Notes: generated from the letters alone by a model not told the origin. 64,000 nt of DNA from Synaphobranchus kaupii (GCA_029718625.1 CM056391.1:25832281-25896280), one strand, 5' to 3'. Shown: positions 12,671 to 25,935, numbered from the stretch's first letter. Translations and numbers: made by a program.

Positions 12671-13699
12671 CTGTGGAGACAGGAAGAGTCAATAATCAAT
12701 TACTGACAGCAACCGGTCATCCATCATCTTGATGAGTTTAACCGAGCAACACGAACACGATCAATCCGGCGTTTTCCGTGATCGCGTCCCGCTGGAACGA
12801 TGCTAATTTGCGGGATCTCTGTGCCGCCGCGAAGCGTCAATTACCAACTCCCAGAGCAGGGAGCTCTGGGTATTTCCCCCTCCCAGCTTTACCGTCATCC
12901 GCTGTGCGTGTAATGCGAGTCGCCGCTTTTGTCTTTATCAAGACGCAAAAATGTTCTGAATGAGGATCCTTTCATGGGCTTTAGGGTGCAGCTCGGCTGT
13001 GCTTTGGGCTGTCAGCAGACTTAATAAGCACTGGCTCATTGTAACTATAGTCAAATCAGCCATTCAGCTCAACATTTTCACGCTGTCTGGAGGACTGCAG
13101 GAAAGGGGACCCTACATATAGTGCATGTTCAGATATTCTCCCAAAATTACATCACAACTATGGCAACACTGTATTGTTTTATTGATACAGTGGCCTTTAA
13201 AGCCTGAGAACCATGCAGCTAACCTTCCTGGTAACCAACCAAACTGCTGCAAACCCCCCTGGAGGCACCAGTGTATTTTCTCTGAAAAGGTACAGCGAGG
13301 GGAAATGTAAAGGAAAAGGTAAAACAGAGGAAGAGGAGCCTCCTTTTAAGGAGACCAGGGCACTTGACTCCCACACACGGAGCAGAAAGCTGCTGAAATT
13401 GATATTGAAGAGTGGCTGGGAAGAACAAACCGAGAAAAACATAATACACTGCGCCTCGAGGAAAATTTTAAATGGCCAGCGCTCAGTTATGACATCAGTG
13501 AGACCACAGGAAGTGAAAGAGTAACCCCCCTCTTCGGCCGGGAGGAGAAGACGAGGCGAGGAGAGGAAATTCCTCCTCCAGTCTTTCCACAACAATTGGC
13601 CCCAGTTCATCCCCGACACAATTAAGTGGGTACGACATTTTAACGAAAGGCGCGCATTCTGCCGCAGTGCTTCGTCCTGTGGTCTGAGCATCCACGTGC

Positions 13700-14060
13700 C
13701 CCCTGTTGAAACGTTACACACACTCAGCTACGTTCACGAGGAGAAACACAACCCCCACCCACCTCCCGGCCAGCGCTGCACTTCCAGTCGCCCGGGAAAT
13801 TATTTACGACACCGCGCGCGCTGAGAAATTCTCCAGCGCCGACTACGCCCGCTCTGGCGAGGGCCTCGGTAAAAGCCTCCGGGCCACTTGAGCGCCGGGC
13901 GATAACCGCAACCATTGGGAGCGCTGAGGCGCCTTCGCGGGTGGCGCAGCGTTTCGGCGGGCACCGGGCATCATCAGCAGAGCTGCACGCATCTGTAGGG
14001 TCCGCTGAGGCCAACCGGGCCCCCTCAAGGGCCAAATGTAGCCCAGCAGCAAAGAGCTCG
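13700..14060. promoter_or_regulatory. CpG-rich island in intron
   Basis: About 350 bp of GC- and CpG-dense sequence, well above the AT-rich flanks, roughly 0.9 kb downstream (minus-strand sense) of the candidate first exon at 14982. Open frames here are long on both strands, as expected from low stop-codon density; none resembles a known protein. It may belong to the same promoter-associated CpG region. Confidence 0.4.
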
Positions 14061-14876
14061 GCTAAGCCGACAGCTGTTAATGTAACACCGCTGGCACAAT
14101 GGCTATTATAATCCTAGAAATTCTGTTTACAATTTTGAAGGGGTCAGGGGCCAGCGATGCTCTGGGGAGGCTCAAACAATGAAACACTGCTCTAGTTTTA
14201 GAACACCGTCCCTGCTGACATCTAACGTTATAACGCTGAGTTTACACTTTCGCGATAAATTAACACCGTTTCAGCGTTACTGGAACATTGTGCGTCACAT
14301 TTTTAAAATAGGCTACTTCACATACCGAGAGCCCACAGCACTGGCAGCTACCAGCGAATGCCAGAGCACCAGGTTACTACTCTATGAACTATGAGTTACG
14401 AGCTAAATCAGAACGCTTTTTCACATTCACACAAATATCAGACTGGTTGCATCGAACAAAGGCACGATTACACACGAGAAGCATTGGAGAGAGAAGTCAC
14501 TGGGTTTCCACAGCGGCAGAATCAAGTGAAGGTGCTTAAGTTACCGTCAGTCTCTCTCCCTACTCTGCCCACATTGTCAATAAAAAAAACGTAAGACACG
14601 AGAGGCGACAAACAGCACACAACACGACTGGCAATACGCTGCATATCAAGCCCGCATTCGCATTGTCACCTCTCAACAGTGACAGTACAGGGATCCTTGA
14701 CCAACAATCGCTTACATTCTGCAGTCAGCAGCACAGCCGGAACGGAAACACAACGTACTGGGTTTCAACCTGTCAGAGTAGCGTTGTGCGCTAACATTCT
14801 CAGATTCCCCAACACAGCCCCTAACCCCTCCCTTCAACCCTACTGCCACAGCCCCCCGGCTCTCGCAGCGCCGTAC

Positions 14877-14982
14877 CTCCGAAGTGAACTTTCTTCCTGG
14901 ATCTGGGAGCCTCTTCCATTTGCTCCTGCTTGTCTCCCTCAGCGCAGTTGACGACGGCGTCACAGACAGACACGGGCTCCAT
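14877..14982 (-). CDS. shank2: candidate shank2 alternative first exon (MEPVSVCDAVVN)
   Basis: A possible first coding exon on the minus strand inside the large intron between the SH3 and linker exons. The ATG at 14982-14980 has a strong start context (G at -3, G at +4). The frame reads MEPVSVCDAVVNCAEGDKQE and then QMEEAPRSRKKVHFG, ending with a single G before a GTACGG donor (GT at 14876-14875). This phase fits the exon at 12670, which begins with two bases: the join would give Glu-Thr-Arg-Ala-Asp-Arg-Ser. Upstream lies CpG-rich DNA (about 14990-15180) like a promoter. The product would lack ankyrin and SH3 but keep the short linker and PDZ. I do not recognise the peptide from a known isoform, so the call rests on start context, donor, phase and CpG setting. 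A chance open frame in a CpG island is the alternative. Confidence 0.55.
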
Positions 14983-15200
14983 TTCCGCCGGAGAGCGCCG
15001 CCTTAAAACCCCCCACCCCACCCCACCCCTCCCTCAGACCGCAGCGCCCGCCGAAACGTGGCCGGAAAGTTTGGAGCGTACCGAAACCGGCGAGCAAGCA
15101 GCCATAGCATCCGCCGCTGAAGGCGAGCGAGTCGGCTGGACTGAGAGGAATCCTATTCAAGCTGTGTTCTTAGTGCCGTGAGAGAGGGAAAAAAAAAGAA
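14983..15200 (-). promoter_or_regulatory. CpG-rich putative promoter/5'UTR of the candidate MEPVSV exon
   Basis: GC- and CpG-dense DNA directly upstream of the candidate first exon, including a G-rich run (minus strand) next to the start. On the minus strand a short upstream open frame begins with ATGGCTGC at about 15104 and ends before the main start. Function is inferred from composition and position. Confidence 0.4.
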
Positions 15201-15876
15201 GTACAAAAAGTGGGAGAAAAAAACCTATATCATGCCAAGGCCCACTCCATAGCAACCGGGTTGTACAGTGTAGAGGATGTTTCCATGGAAATGCATCAAT
15301 CAGGAACGTCCGTGAGTGTTGCACTGAAGGGTTTCTGAGCGAGCGGAGCAATTACGCATGCTATAATCGACCAACAGGGAGGGAGAAAATGTCATCTTAG
15401 TGCTCATAACCGCCACATTGATAATTCTTATGGGTTTTCTATTTTGGTTGGCTTTCCACATAATTTTTTTTAAGAAAGAGACACCTCCATTTATCCTTAT
15501 AGCTCCCTTTAAGTTCTGTTGTTGTCATTGTTCTCTTATTGATTGCCATTGTTCTCTTTAGTACCGTCCTGCCATAAATCACACCTTAACCAAGCAAAGC
15601 TACCATTCTGTATGTCTGAGAATGCATCATTAGACTGACATATAAACTATTTCAGCATTTTGCAAAACCCATCAAATAAATGGTCTGAGCTCTTCATATT
15701 ATTTTGATTCCTCTAGCCAAATTTTTATTGTATGCATTTGTATTGTATTTTGCATTTTGAGGAATGTTATGATGCTGTGATTTAATGTGTTATGTGGCAT
15801 GTGAATGAGTCACACTGCTGCCCTCAATACACATCATTGGTCATACAGTGTACATTTTGCAATAACAGGCCATTGC

Positions 15877-15900
15877 TATTATTATTATTATTATTATTAT
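15877..15900. repeat. (TAT)n microsatellite
   Basis: Eight trinucleotide units, uninterrupted. Confidence 0.95.
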
Positions 15901-16029
15901 GTTGCATACAACTGTGCTGCAAATTTATCAAGTCGGTGTTTTCACTTTTGTTACTGAAAGTAATATACAGTAGGCCTACATGGTAAATGCCATCAACTGT
16001 CAACATAGTGGTTATGGAGTTATTCATGA

Positions 16030-16620
16030 ATATGTCTATGTGCATGCATGTATGAAGCTGTCTGTTTGTGCAGTGTGTGTGCTTGGGAGAATGTGTATGC
16101 AAATAAAGGTGCACCTGTGATTGTGCAACGTGCACATGTTTGTGTATATATGCGTGCGTTTTTGTGTTTGTGCATATTTGTGCGCGTATATGAGTTAAGA
16201 GGTGTGTGTTTGTGCAGAATGTGTGCATATTACTCTGTGCAGTGTGTGTGAGAGAGAGAGAGACAGATAGAGAGTGTTTCCAATTGAAGCAGCAGGGAGA
16301 GAGAGTGCGAAGCACTGCATCTCTCCTCCCACACAGCTCCTTTGAGCCAGAACCAGTTCACATTTCACACAACTTTTCCTGTTTCCAGGAATGACTCTCA
16401 AAGCCCAAAAAAGTGCATGTGCATGTGCATGTATGAACAGACACACATACACACACATATACAAACACACACACATACAGAAACACAGCACTAATCTTGC
16501 ACACTGCACTACTGCCAACACAGAGAAGAAGGGTCCACTTGGGAATGTTTGTGTGTGTGTGTGCACTGACTGCGTAAGAACACGCGTGTGCATGTGTTCA
16601 TGTGTGCTAGAGACAAAGCC
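16030..16620. repeat. TG/CA-rich low-complexity region
   Basis: Degenerate TG (to about 16256), AG (16248-16276) and CA/TG (16424-16620) stretches interrupted by unique sequence. Open frames here are products of the dinucleotide repeats. Confidence 0.8.
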
Positions 16621-16707
16621 GTCCCACCCACAGACGAGCAAGCAGGTGCAGTAGTGCAGAGCTATGAGCCACCCATAGAGAGGTCAGTATTCCACAGGGG
16701 AGGGGCT

Positions 16708-16862
16708 CTGAGCCTAAACGGAGACTACACCCCCTGAGCTTGAAGAAAGACCACTCCCCCTTGAGCCTGAAGACAGACCACTCCCCCTGAGCCTGAAGGG
16801 AGACCACACCCCCTGAGCCTGAAAGTAGACCACACCCCCTGAGCCTGGACAGAGACCACACC
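16708..16862. repeat. 26-27-bp minisatellite, six copies
   Basis: Six head-to-tail units starting CTGAGCCTGAA and ending AGACCACACCCC, at 16708, 16734, 16761, 16787, 16813 and 16839. Units differ at a few positions. Both strands stay open through it, giving repetitive meaningless peptides. Confidence 0.92.
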
Positions 16863-17108
16863 TTTTAGCTTGCAGCTCTCTTACTCTTTTCCTTGTCACC
16901 ATTTCTTATTACAGGATGTAAAAAAAAAAAAAATCATTGTACTTTATATAAAAACTGAGAAAATTATGACATTTTCACAACATTTATCTGCCACTGCATC
17001 AACGTCTGAACGGTATGGAAATGAATGTTGCTGGAACACTGTGAGGTGCAGTCAGGACTGCCCCTCAGCTGTCACAGGAGCAAGAGGCACATGGCTACCC
17101 TCAGAAGA

Positions 17109-17161
17109 GACACACACACATACGCACACATTCACGCATGCACACACACACACACACACAC
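17109..17161. repeat. imperfect (CA)n microsatellite
   Basis: CA dinucleotides with a few interruptions; a perfect run covers about 17140-17161. Confidence 0.9.
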
Positions 17162-17252
17162 TGCACAAAGTAACATGCACACATTCCACACAAACACACA
17201 CCTCTTCACTTATACGCTCACAATGCATGTGCACGAACACGAAAACACACAC

Positions 17253-17966
17253 TAGTGCAGTCTGTAAGTATTTGGACAGTGACACATGTTGTGTTGTTTT
17301 GGATCTGTAGTCCAGCACATTGGATTTGAAATGGAACAGTGCAGACTATCAGCTTTAATTTGAGGGGTTTTACATCCATATTGGGTGAACGGTGTAGCAG
17401 TTGTAGCCATTTTTATACATAGCCCCGCCCCCCCCCCCCCATTTTAGGGGACCAAAAGTAATTGGACAAATTAACATAAACTTAAATAAAGTTTAAGTTA
17501 TCATATTTAATATTTGGTTGCATATCATTTCATGACTTCCTGATGTCTGTGACCCAACAACATCAAAAGACTCTTGATATCTTATTTTCAGGTACTCTTA
17601 CAAGGGATACTAGAACCTCTCTGCATTTGAATGAATCCCTATGGGAATTGGGGGGACTAGATTAAGATGAAATAGTGTGGGAATAGTGTAGAAAACATGG
17701 TTGGCTAAATGGCTATAAGTCATCAAGGGTCTGGTATCAAACGAGCCTGAAATCATCACTCTGCTGCCAGATATGCAGTAGATATGGATGGATCACTTTA
17801 AGGGTTGTTTCTCCTGACTTACGTATCTTTCCATAGAGTTCAATAGGAAAATGAGTCAGGATAAAGAACCTTAAAGCGATCCATCCATTTCAAATCCAAT
17901 GTGCTGGAGTACAGAGCCAAAACAACAGAAATTGTCTCACTGTCCAAATACTTACAGACTGCACTG
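17253..17966. mobile_element. composite Tc1-type element E2 (CAGTGCAGTCTG ends)
   Basis: The right end reads, in reverse complement, CAGTGCAGTCTGTAAGTATT; the left end is the same with C changed to T. TA flanks the right end (17967-17968); the left TA seems mutated. The left arm holds TTGAGGGGTTTTACATCCA, a C run and ATATTTGGTTGCATATCATT, then the shared hairpin cassette from about 17547. Most of the right half of the cassette is deleted, so the element is asymmetric and only 714 bp. No transposase. Confidence 0.82.
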
Positions 17967-18050
17967 TATATACATAAACATGCACACATTGCACAATCAC
18001 ACATGCACCTTTATTTACAAGAGTAAGAGGCGCACGGCTATCCTCAGAAG

Positions 18051-18077
18051 ACACACACACACACACACGCCTACATG

Positions 18078-18149
<72 letters not shown>
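18051..18149. repeat. (CA)n microsatellite
   Basis: A short run (18051-18068), a brief interruption, then an unbroken 69-nt CA run (18081-18149). Confidence 0.97.
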
Positions 18150-18153
<4 letters not shown>

Positions 18154-20133
18154 GGAGGCAGCTCAATGTTTCCGCAAGCTCAACGTTTCTGGACTCTGTT
18201 AACAACAAAAAAAAAACCTGGCGCATCTCTCCTTCTCAGCAAATTAGATGCGGCCGTCCACAATCCCACTAATTCAATTGAGCTGCAGATGGATTAACTC
18301 TTGCTGCGGCGCATCAATTAGCTGCACTTTGCACAGGCCGGAGGTCACAGGAAGGAGAGACCCTGAGGTGCGGAGAACACCTCTGACACCCCTCCGCTTA
18401 GCTGCTGCCAGCTCCTCGGGGATCACTGACTCACTACCACGCACAGCCTGCCAACCAAATGCGCCGCTCGTCCCAGGGAACAGGGCTCTTCTCTGGCTGG
18501 CCAACGGGAACACAGACTGTGCGCTACACGGCAGCGTGTTCAGGAGCTGCCGCTCAACAGAAAATATTCCAGCCTCTGTAGATATTTCATTCACTTTTTA
18601 TGCCAGAGGAATTTTGTGATTAAGTAGAAAGGATTGGAGGATGAAACGCTCCTTTTTTCGCCGGCTAATTTATCTCAGCCCTGTCGATCACTATGCAAGT
18701 GAGAAGAGCGCAGGGGAAAAAAAGCGAGCGCTCAAGATGTCTGTACGCTCTCATATCGAATTTCAGGGAACAAAAACAAGGGCTTTCAAGTATCGAATTT
18801 CATTTGGCACTTTGAATTGTGATATAACACTTGAAATGGCTGACTTTAACCATTCGGCTAGGTAGTGCCGTGGCGCCACCGGAATTCTCTGAAGCAGACG
18901 GCGAAAGCCCCTGTTGTTCCTCACCGTCAGTCAAATTCAAGTGAACACGTCCTGCATAATCAATGCAGCGACAGCTTGTGGTGCGTTTACAGGATTTCCT
19001 CCATGTTTCGGTTGTCGCGCTCCTCTCCTCTCAACCTCGTATTTGCAAACCAAAGGAGAAGGCAATTAAATAGATCAGCCGGGTTCTGCTAATAAGTGGT
19101 TTATTATACAAACTGATCAGAGGCATTTTCAGAGACAAGCACGCAACATAATAATACTCCATTTGACTTTTGCCTGAACAGCCTTAATTAAATTTCCCAC
19201 TTTCAGACACCTGTTTCAACAGTCATGCCTAATCACCGTTAGATTAGCTACATAATTTTGCCCAGGCAGCAGCGCTCTTGATGGTCACGGCGCTTTATTG
19301 GGTAAGAAGGCCGTGGCATCATAGAACTTATTATGACATCCTTCTCTGTCTATTGATGTAGGTGCCTGCCAAGCTTCAAATTTCTAATCACGTCCTGATT
19401 AGCGTTCATTTACTGTGTTAGTTATAAGGGGAAGGCTTCAGAAAATTTAGTATCGTGTTGCTCATTCCATGACAGCCCTTTCTTGCTGGAGCAATTAAGA
19501 TGAAGCGGTTTCCTCGAGGGTGCAACAATATTCTGGGACTCACAGCCATGCTAGTCAGAGCCCAGTTCTCTAAGGAACAAACCAGCTCATTGCATTTCAA
19601 AACTGATCTTATTGGTGTCTCTTTGGGATGGAACTGCACTTGACACCAAATGGTATATGAAGTGGAACAGAGATATTTAGCTTGTAGCACAGTATACCAC
19701 AGCATTATAGAGAAAATATATACCATGGTATTGTATTGTCTAGCTTTGAGATTAGGCCTTCGGTAGAGAATGTATAATGTGATATGGCAAATGTGCTCAT
19801 AGTCCATAGTACTTGATTATCAAGAGGCCTGCTCTGCTGACCTGACCAGCCTTTCTCTCTGCCCCATCGACTCTACAGGCAAAGAAGGCAATTAAGTCAC
19901 GCTGAGGCGCTGCTTATCTATGGATATAAATCTTAGATTGGCCAGGATGTCTTTCCCCCCTGTTGAGGAGAAAGACCAGGACACAAAAGTATTCCTGAGA
20001 TCAAAGCCCAGCGTGGCCAGAGAATACCACACGGACACATGGTTTCCTTTCCATTTTAAGTTTGAATGCCAATCTGTTACATTCAATTGAAATCGTCAAT
20101 TGAAAGTCTTAATGTCAATATAGGTAATACTTG

Positions 20134-20572
20134 TTAAAGGTTGTATCAGCGATTTTGGGTCGAAACATAAATGATCACATTCATCTGATTTTTCCTCACG
20201 ATCCGCTAGCTGCCCGCCCCATAAGCAGACCGTCAAAAAACCGCGTCTCTGTAGGCAGCCTATGCTCCGAGATCGTACACAAAAACAAATGGTACTACCA
20301 ACCACTCAAAACCAAAATAAACAGTATTCCAACCAATCACCGACAAGGGGTGGGTGATACTAATACGCTAATACTCTTATCTCGCTGAAATCTTGACGGA
20401 TTTACAAACGGTTTGGTTTCTTACAAACGTTATTAACGTGGTTATAATTATGGATGCTTGAACACTATTTTTTAAAACATAACATAATTGGCTCTGAGCT
20501 GGAGCTGGCTCTGTTTGTTTGGGATTTCGCTTCAGAAGTGACGTCACCCAAAATCGCTGATACAACCTTTAA
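20134..20572. mobile_element. MITE with 25-bp inverted ends and TTAA flanks
   Basis: The left end reads TTAAAGGTTGTATCAGCGAT and the right end is its complement ending AACCTTTAA. Read as TTAA target duplications (20134-20137 and 20569-20572) around AGGTTG...CAACCT, this suggests a piggyBac-type element, though the terminal bases are not the usual CCY. The interior of about 390 bp encodes nothing recognisable. Confidence 0.75.
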
Positions 20573-21899
20573 ACATGCCAGTTTGGAATTAATATTTTAG
20601 ATATTCAGATTAAAGCGGAGATTCGAGTGTTACTACGAATCTTGTTACATGGATGCAATATCTAGCCTGAAATATAATATTTAGCCTTCTGGCTCAACTG
20701 AATCATTTTGTAGCCCACTATAATCATGTTTGAACTTGTTAAGAAGAGGCTAAACCCCTGAATATTTCAATAATAATTTCATGGTAACTTAGCGCTGTTT
20801 TGAGCAACATTAGTGCCCATTAATTAATAAGTGAATTTGTCAGCTATTGAAAGAGCCGTCCTGGTCGTAAAGGAATCTGATCCCCTACCCCCTCCTTCAA
20901 AACTTACCTCACATCACCCAATCAGGGCTCAGGCTCCCTCAATGCGGGGGCAGAAAGGTATTTACGGTGAAGCCGAAGGAGAAAGTGGGCTTTTGGCTTT
21001 TTCTACTGCTTTTTTTTCTTACTGAGGCTTTTATTGTTTTGTTGGGGAACTAAGTTGGGCGCTGTGGAGTGTGAAAGTTCTGTGAGTGGAGCGCTGCAGA
21101 ATTCCTGGAGTCTACAGACAGAGAAGTTTCTCTGAGTTTTATAGCTGCCATTTCTTTTATTCATCCTGTGCTGAAATTGGATTATTCTGGCAAGTTCTGG
21201 TTGATCTCTCTCTCTTTTCTGGTAATTCCTATTTAATGTTTAAATGTCTTCTTTCTTTTGGTAAATTATAAGCAGTGAGCCTACGTTCATCAATGAATGT
21301 ATGATTACAACTCATTATTCCAATTGACCTTTTCGTGTAATAAAACTACTCAATCTTAAGACCTGATTTAGACTTTGTTTTGACTTGTTGGTTGATCCAC
21401 CAGGTTACTGTTTGACTTCCCTATCAACAAATTTGGCGATTTAATTGATGATTGTCATTTTTAATAATAATTAATAAATTAAATCCATTAAATATAATTA
21501 AATGTATGGTTGAGTGAGGGGTTTCAGCACGTGATACTGCTTGTGTTCAGTATTCAGAGTGCTGGGCAATTTAACGAGGGCATCGAGTGCTGGAACAGCT
21601 GGATTCATAAAATTATAAGCATTTTTACTTAATCCTCACTTCTCCGACAGTATAATATAATTTTCCTCAAGTGCATGACATCAAAGGTGATATAGGACAT
21701 CGATGTTTGTTTGTATGAAAGCAAGGCTTTTTGGTAAAAATGCTCAAGAATGACATTGTGTCGCCGTGTGCGGAGCAGAATTGAGGAGCTAACGTGCTGA
21801 GAGTATTTTTTCCCCATGACATAATGGGGCACTGAAGCTTTAAACAGCTGATATCACAGTGCCGTCCTAACTGCATGGGTTTCGCTCTGCTGAGGTTTT

Positions 21900-22380
21900 G
21901 CTCTGCCGAGTCTCGAGGTTTCGAGGTGACGTGAAGCAATTGAGCAGCGATGCGCTGATGTGGAATGCGTTCTTGTGGACCGAAATAACGACAACAAGCA
22001 GAGCACCGCCCCGAGGCTCGTTGCGCACGCGGCCCGCGTGCGCCCTGCGGGGCGTGAACCGCAAAACGCTACTGGGAGAGGACTGGTCACTTGTGGCGGC
22101 GTCGGGTCTGGGGACAGCGTGGAGGCGGGAGGTCTTGCCCGCTGTTTTCCGGGGCCGCGTCTATAGAGGGGCGCGCGAGGAGCCGTGTGGCCGAGCCGCA
22201 GCTGAGAGCTAATCGAATGAACAGCGCTCCGCGGGCGGGAGACGCTTCAAATGAGCACGGGCCCATCAGAGCGTGCAGGGCAAGCGCATTATACTGCCGC
22301 ACAGAGCCGCTGCACAGAGAGAGGCACAGAGAACGCGCAGCCAGAGTCAGGCAAGGGAGATCAGAGGCGCGCAAATGACA
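21900..22380. promoter_or_regulatory. CpG-rich patch in intron
   Basis: GC- and CpG-dense DNA (for example GCGCACGCGGCCCGCGTGCG near 22023) with several open frames on both strands but no family match and no plausible start-plus-donor arrangement. It could be a CpG island of an unrecognised transcript. Confidence 0.35.
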
Positions 22381-25300
22381 AGCAAACAAATGCCTCAGTC
22401 ATCCCTACCAGCAAACAGTCCCCATGAATCAAAGCAACCCCCAAAACACACTTTATTTCTTAGTTACAGAGGGAAAGGGGGCACAGTGCATAAAGACCTG
22501 CCATCTGATTTTCCACTTAACCAACACTGTACTTGACTAAAATAATGCAGTCCTGCTGAGGAAAAAACAACAAATTACTCAGTGTTAAATCATCTGAATT
22601 AATTCAACTGCAGAGGAGTACATGCATCCAATACTGACCAAATGTACTTCTTTACGGTCACAAGTACTCTGTCAGAGTTGGGATGACATATTGAACAGGG
22701 GCACTTGTTGGATTTTCGTAGTCTCCGGAACCTTCCGACGGGGGAGTGGGCAGGCGCGGACAACACAGAGTGAGAGAGTCACCTGGGGCCCAGTCGCTTT
22801 GCTTTCCTCAGCCCACATCCCGGTCAGGGCTAAGGACCTGCTCAAACTGGGCTCAAATGCATTTGAATTCTGGAGCGGTGCCCGTGTCAACAAGCTGAAA
22901 CAACAGCCCCCTGACGTCCCACTGGGGCTGTCGTCTGTGCGGTCTGCGTTCGACGTCTCGACCACGAAGGTCTCATCATTGTTCGATTTACATATTGACA
23001 TTTGAAGTCAAAGCAAACTGCCCCTGCATCAGTGTCACTTTCACACAATGGTCTCTACCCTAGAGATATTTCATTTTGCCTCGCAAAATGGCAGACAATG
23101 GGGTTTAATCAAGCCTGTCCATCATGCCATTGTCCTCAATATCCTCTAAAACAAACTATAAAAATAATAATAATAAAGCAATACTTTAGACTATTCTACA
23201 ATAAAAACTGTGCCTTCAACTGAATTTCTCTTTTCCTTTAGCTTGTTCGGGCATTGATAATGTCTTACAACTTTTGTATTGCTGTTGTCTTTCAACTTTG
23301 GCACACTATAATTTCCAATTATAATAATAACAATAGTAATACTAATAATGTCTATCTGTACTATTCATAGTTTTGATGATTGGTAATACACAGGCTCCAC
23401 AAGGGAGGAGCTCTGGGACCGGCTACTGAGCGCGCTCCATTAACCCAGCAACTGCAATAATTACACCAAGCGCCGTGGAATCACAGGCCATTGGCTCCCA
23501 CGGCGGACTGTATGTATACTGTCCGCTCTCCTCATTGTTACACTAACACTGCATTCTCACGCGATCTGGCTAAAACATGTTTATAGCGGCCGAGGCCGCT
23601 TTTTTGAACCGGCGGTAAGCTGGCTGGGTATACAGCTTTGCTGTTTCAATGTTGTTCAATGTTGTTCAATGTTGCTGTTTGCTGTTTCAGCAGTAAAGCG
23701 GGATGCAATAACGTAACAAGAGAGAAATAAGGAGAAACGGCACATGGAGAGAAGACTAACATGAACAGGGCGTTTAATAGGAATTCAGGGGGACAGTTGC
23801 GGCAGGTTTCATCATGGAGTGAGCGAGTGAGGGTGTGAAAACAGAGGGACGGTGGTGACCTGGTGTTACCCCTCTCCCGCAGAGTGGACATCAGGACATT
23901 TAGGAGTATATTTAGAGCCTCTGTCGAGCGCTGCTAAATAATGCAGTGCCATTAAATTAAATGAACACATCAGCAGTAGAAAATAATATCTATAATCTTA
24001 TTACTATGATGTAGCTTCCCTCAGGTACCGATGGCAGAGACAGTAACTCCGACCTGATCAAAAAAGTTAATGCCCAGGTGCCTTAAATTCCCAAGATAAA
24101 TTCATGTTTAGTAATTACATTTCTGCTGCTGACAAAGCTTTGTTTATTCATCCACAATTTAACCAGCCCCACTGACATCTCGTTTTTAAAGGGGCACCTT
24201 TGTATGCTGTGACTGAGCGTAACTGTGTGAAGTATAAAAACAGCCTCCGACCCCCATTGTCAAACTCAGCGAAGGCGGGCGTGTGAATCACTTGCCTCTG
24301 CGGTGCTGTAGTCCCTCCCTGTGTTCAGCTGCCTGAAGGGCCGGTATCAGCTATAGGAGTGGAACCCAGGACAGGCTGCCGGGCTTTCACTGCGCTGCTT
24401 AGGCATTGTGGGTAATTTATGTACTCACGGGAGGGAGAGGAGCACGGCATGATTATCGGGCTCCTGTTTCCCTGCGATAAGAAGGGAGCTGAGAAGCGGA
24501 CGGCCTTACCGGTGCCCGTTGTGCCGCCCTGTATCATATGCACGCTCCTGACCGGGACAACACCAACCCAGTGCAGAGCCAGGATAGGCCGGATACGTGA
24601 GACGGCTCCACCCCCACGGGGAGGCGAGGGTAAGGGACGGGTCAGAGGAGGGGATTAGGTCTCTCAGGTGCATTGCAATGCAACCCAAAACCAACACATA
24701 GGGATATTTTCTATGGGAAAATACAGTACCTTTGGCTGTGAATATGAGGTGGCAATCCGGAACATGAATGCTGTAAAGATATTGGTAAGCTGGTTTAATA
24801 ATGCAGATGCATGACACTGGGTCTCAAACAGCAGGCAGCTGTCATTAAGTGGAGGTTGACAAGCTGGGAGAAGAGCCTTCCTGCAGACATCCACCGTTAA
24901 GCCCCACGTCCACCGCCAGGCCCCTAGGGGCCTGAGCATGGACCTGGACGTTGCGTCATGTGCCCTGGCGTCACTTCCGACCACGTGCATGGACCTTTTC
25001 GTTACTTCCCCATTCTGTTTGCAGAACACACTAAACGAGTCGGACGTGTCTTCATTTGTTCAAGCAAGTTTGTTCTTTTTTTCTAATAAGTGGATTTCAA
25101 CGAGCTGACATCTGCCAACAAGGTAAATGATGCCAATGTACTGTTGGAACCAATGACGTTAACGTTAAGCAGCAGATAACAACTTAATACTAGGAGTTTG
25201 CTAGCTAGCTCACGTTAGCAAATTAGCACTAATGTTACTAACTTGTATGTTGTTTTTTCCATTGCTATGTTTATTTGTAGCGCAGCAAACGTTTGCAATC

Positions 25301-25935
25301 GTGATAAGTCATGAATCATAATGTTTGTGTAATGTAACTAGCTAACGTAAGCTTACGTTAAGTAGTAGCTAGCTTTCTAGCCATTAGTGTTTGTCTAATG
25401 GCAGTTAAGTAACGACATACTTTATATATTGTTTGTTTTACAAACATTAGCACTAAAATTAATATCAGTTTTATGTGTGTTGCTAATGTAACGTTAACGT
25501 TATGTATGTAACGTTAGCCGCCTACTGTAGTTAGATGCCAGCTCTCTGTTCTCAAGTCGGTCTTTTAACGTTTGCTTACTCGCTACAATAGTTTTTTGTG
25601 GGGGAGGGGGTGATAAATGGATCCTTTTGGCCTGGTCAGTAAATAGTCCCCCAAGCTATTGTGGAGCAATGGCAACCTTGGCTCTCCAAAGCTATCTATA
25701 AAGAATATAAACGTGACTGGGAGTGAGCCAGTTCATGCTTTTATAGCCACAATCAGAATCAACTCATGAAATTAGAAATATAAGTACAGATAGACAACAT
25801 GTAATGTTATTATTGGCAATCATTATTTGTACGAACATATTAAGTTATTGTACTGTATTAAATAGAGCCATTTTAAATGTTGTTGTACTTATTCTGTTGT
25901 GTATTATTTATTTATTTATATATATTTTTTTACAG

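Noticed and set aside
13197..13721. 174-residue minus-strand open frame
   Set aside because: No similarity I recognise, no matching splice phase to shank2, and overlapping open frames on other frames; probably chance in GC-richer DNA.
13724..14052. Ala/Arg-rich frames near the CpG island
   Set aside because: Low stop-codon density in GC-rich sequence explains them; no domain seen.
22087..22389. Overlapping 95-104-residue frames on both strands
   Set aside because: CpG-rich composition; no family match or splice structure.
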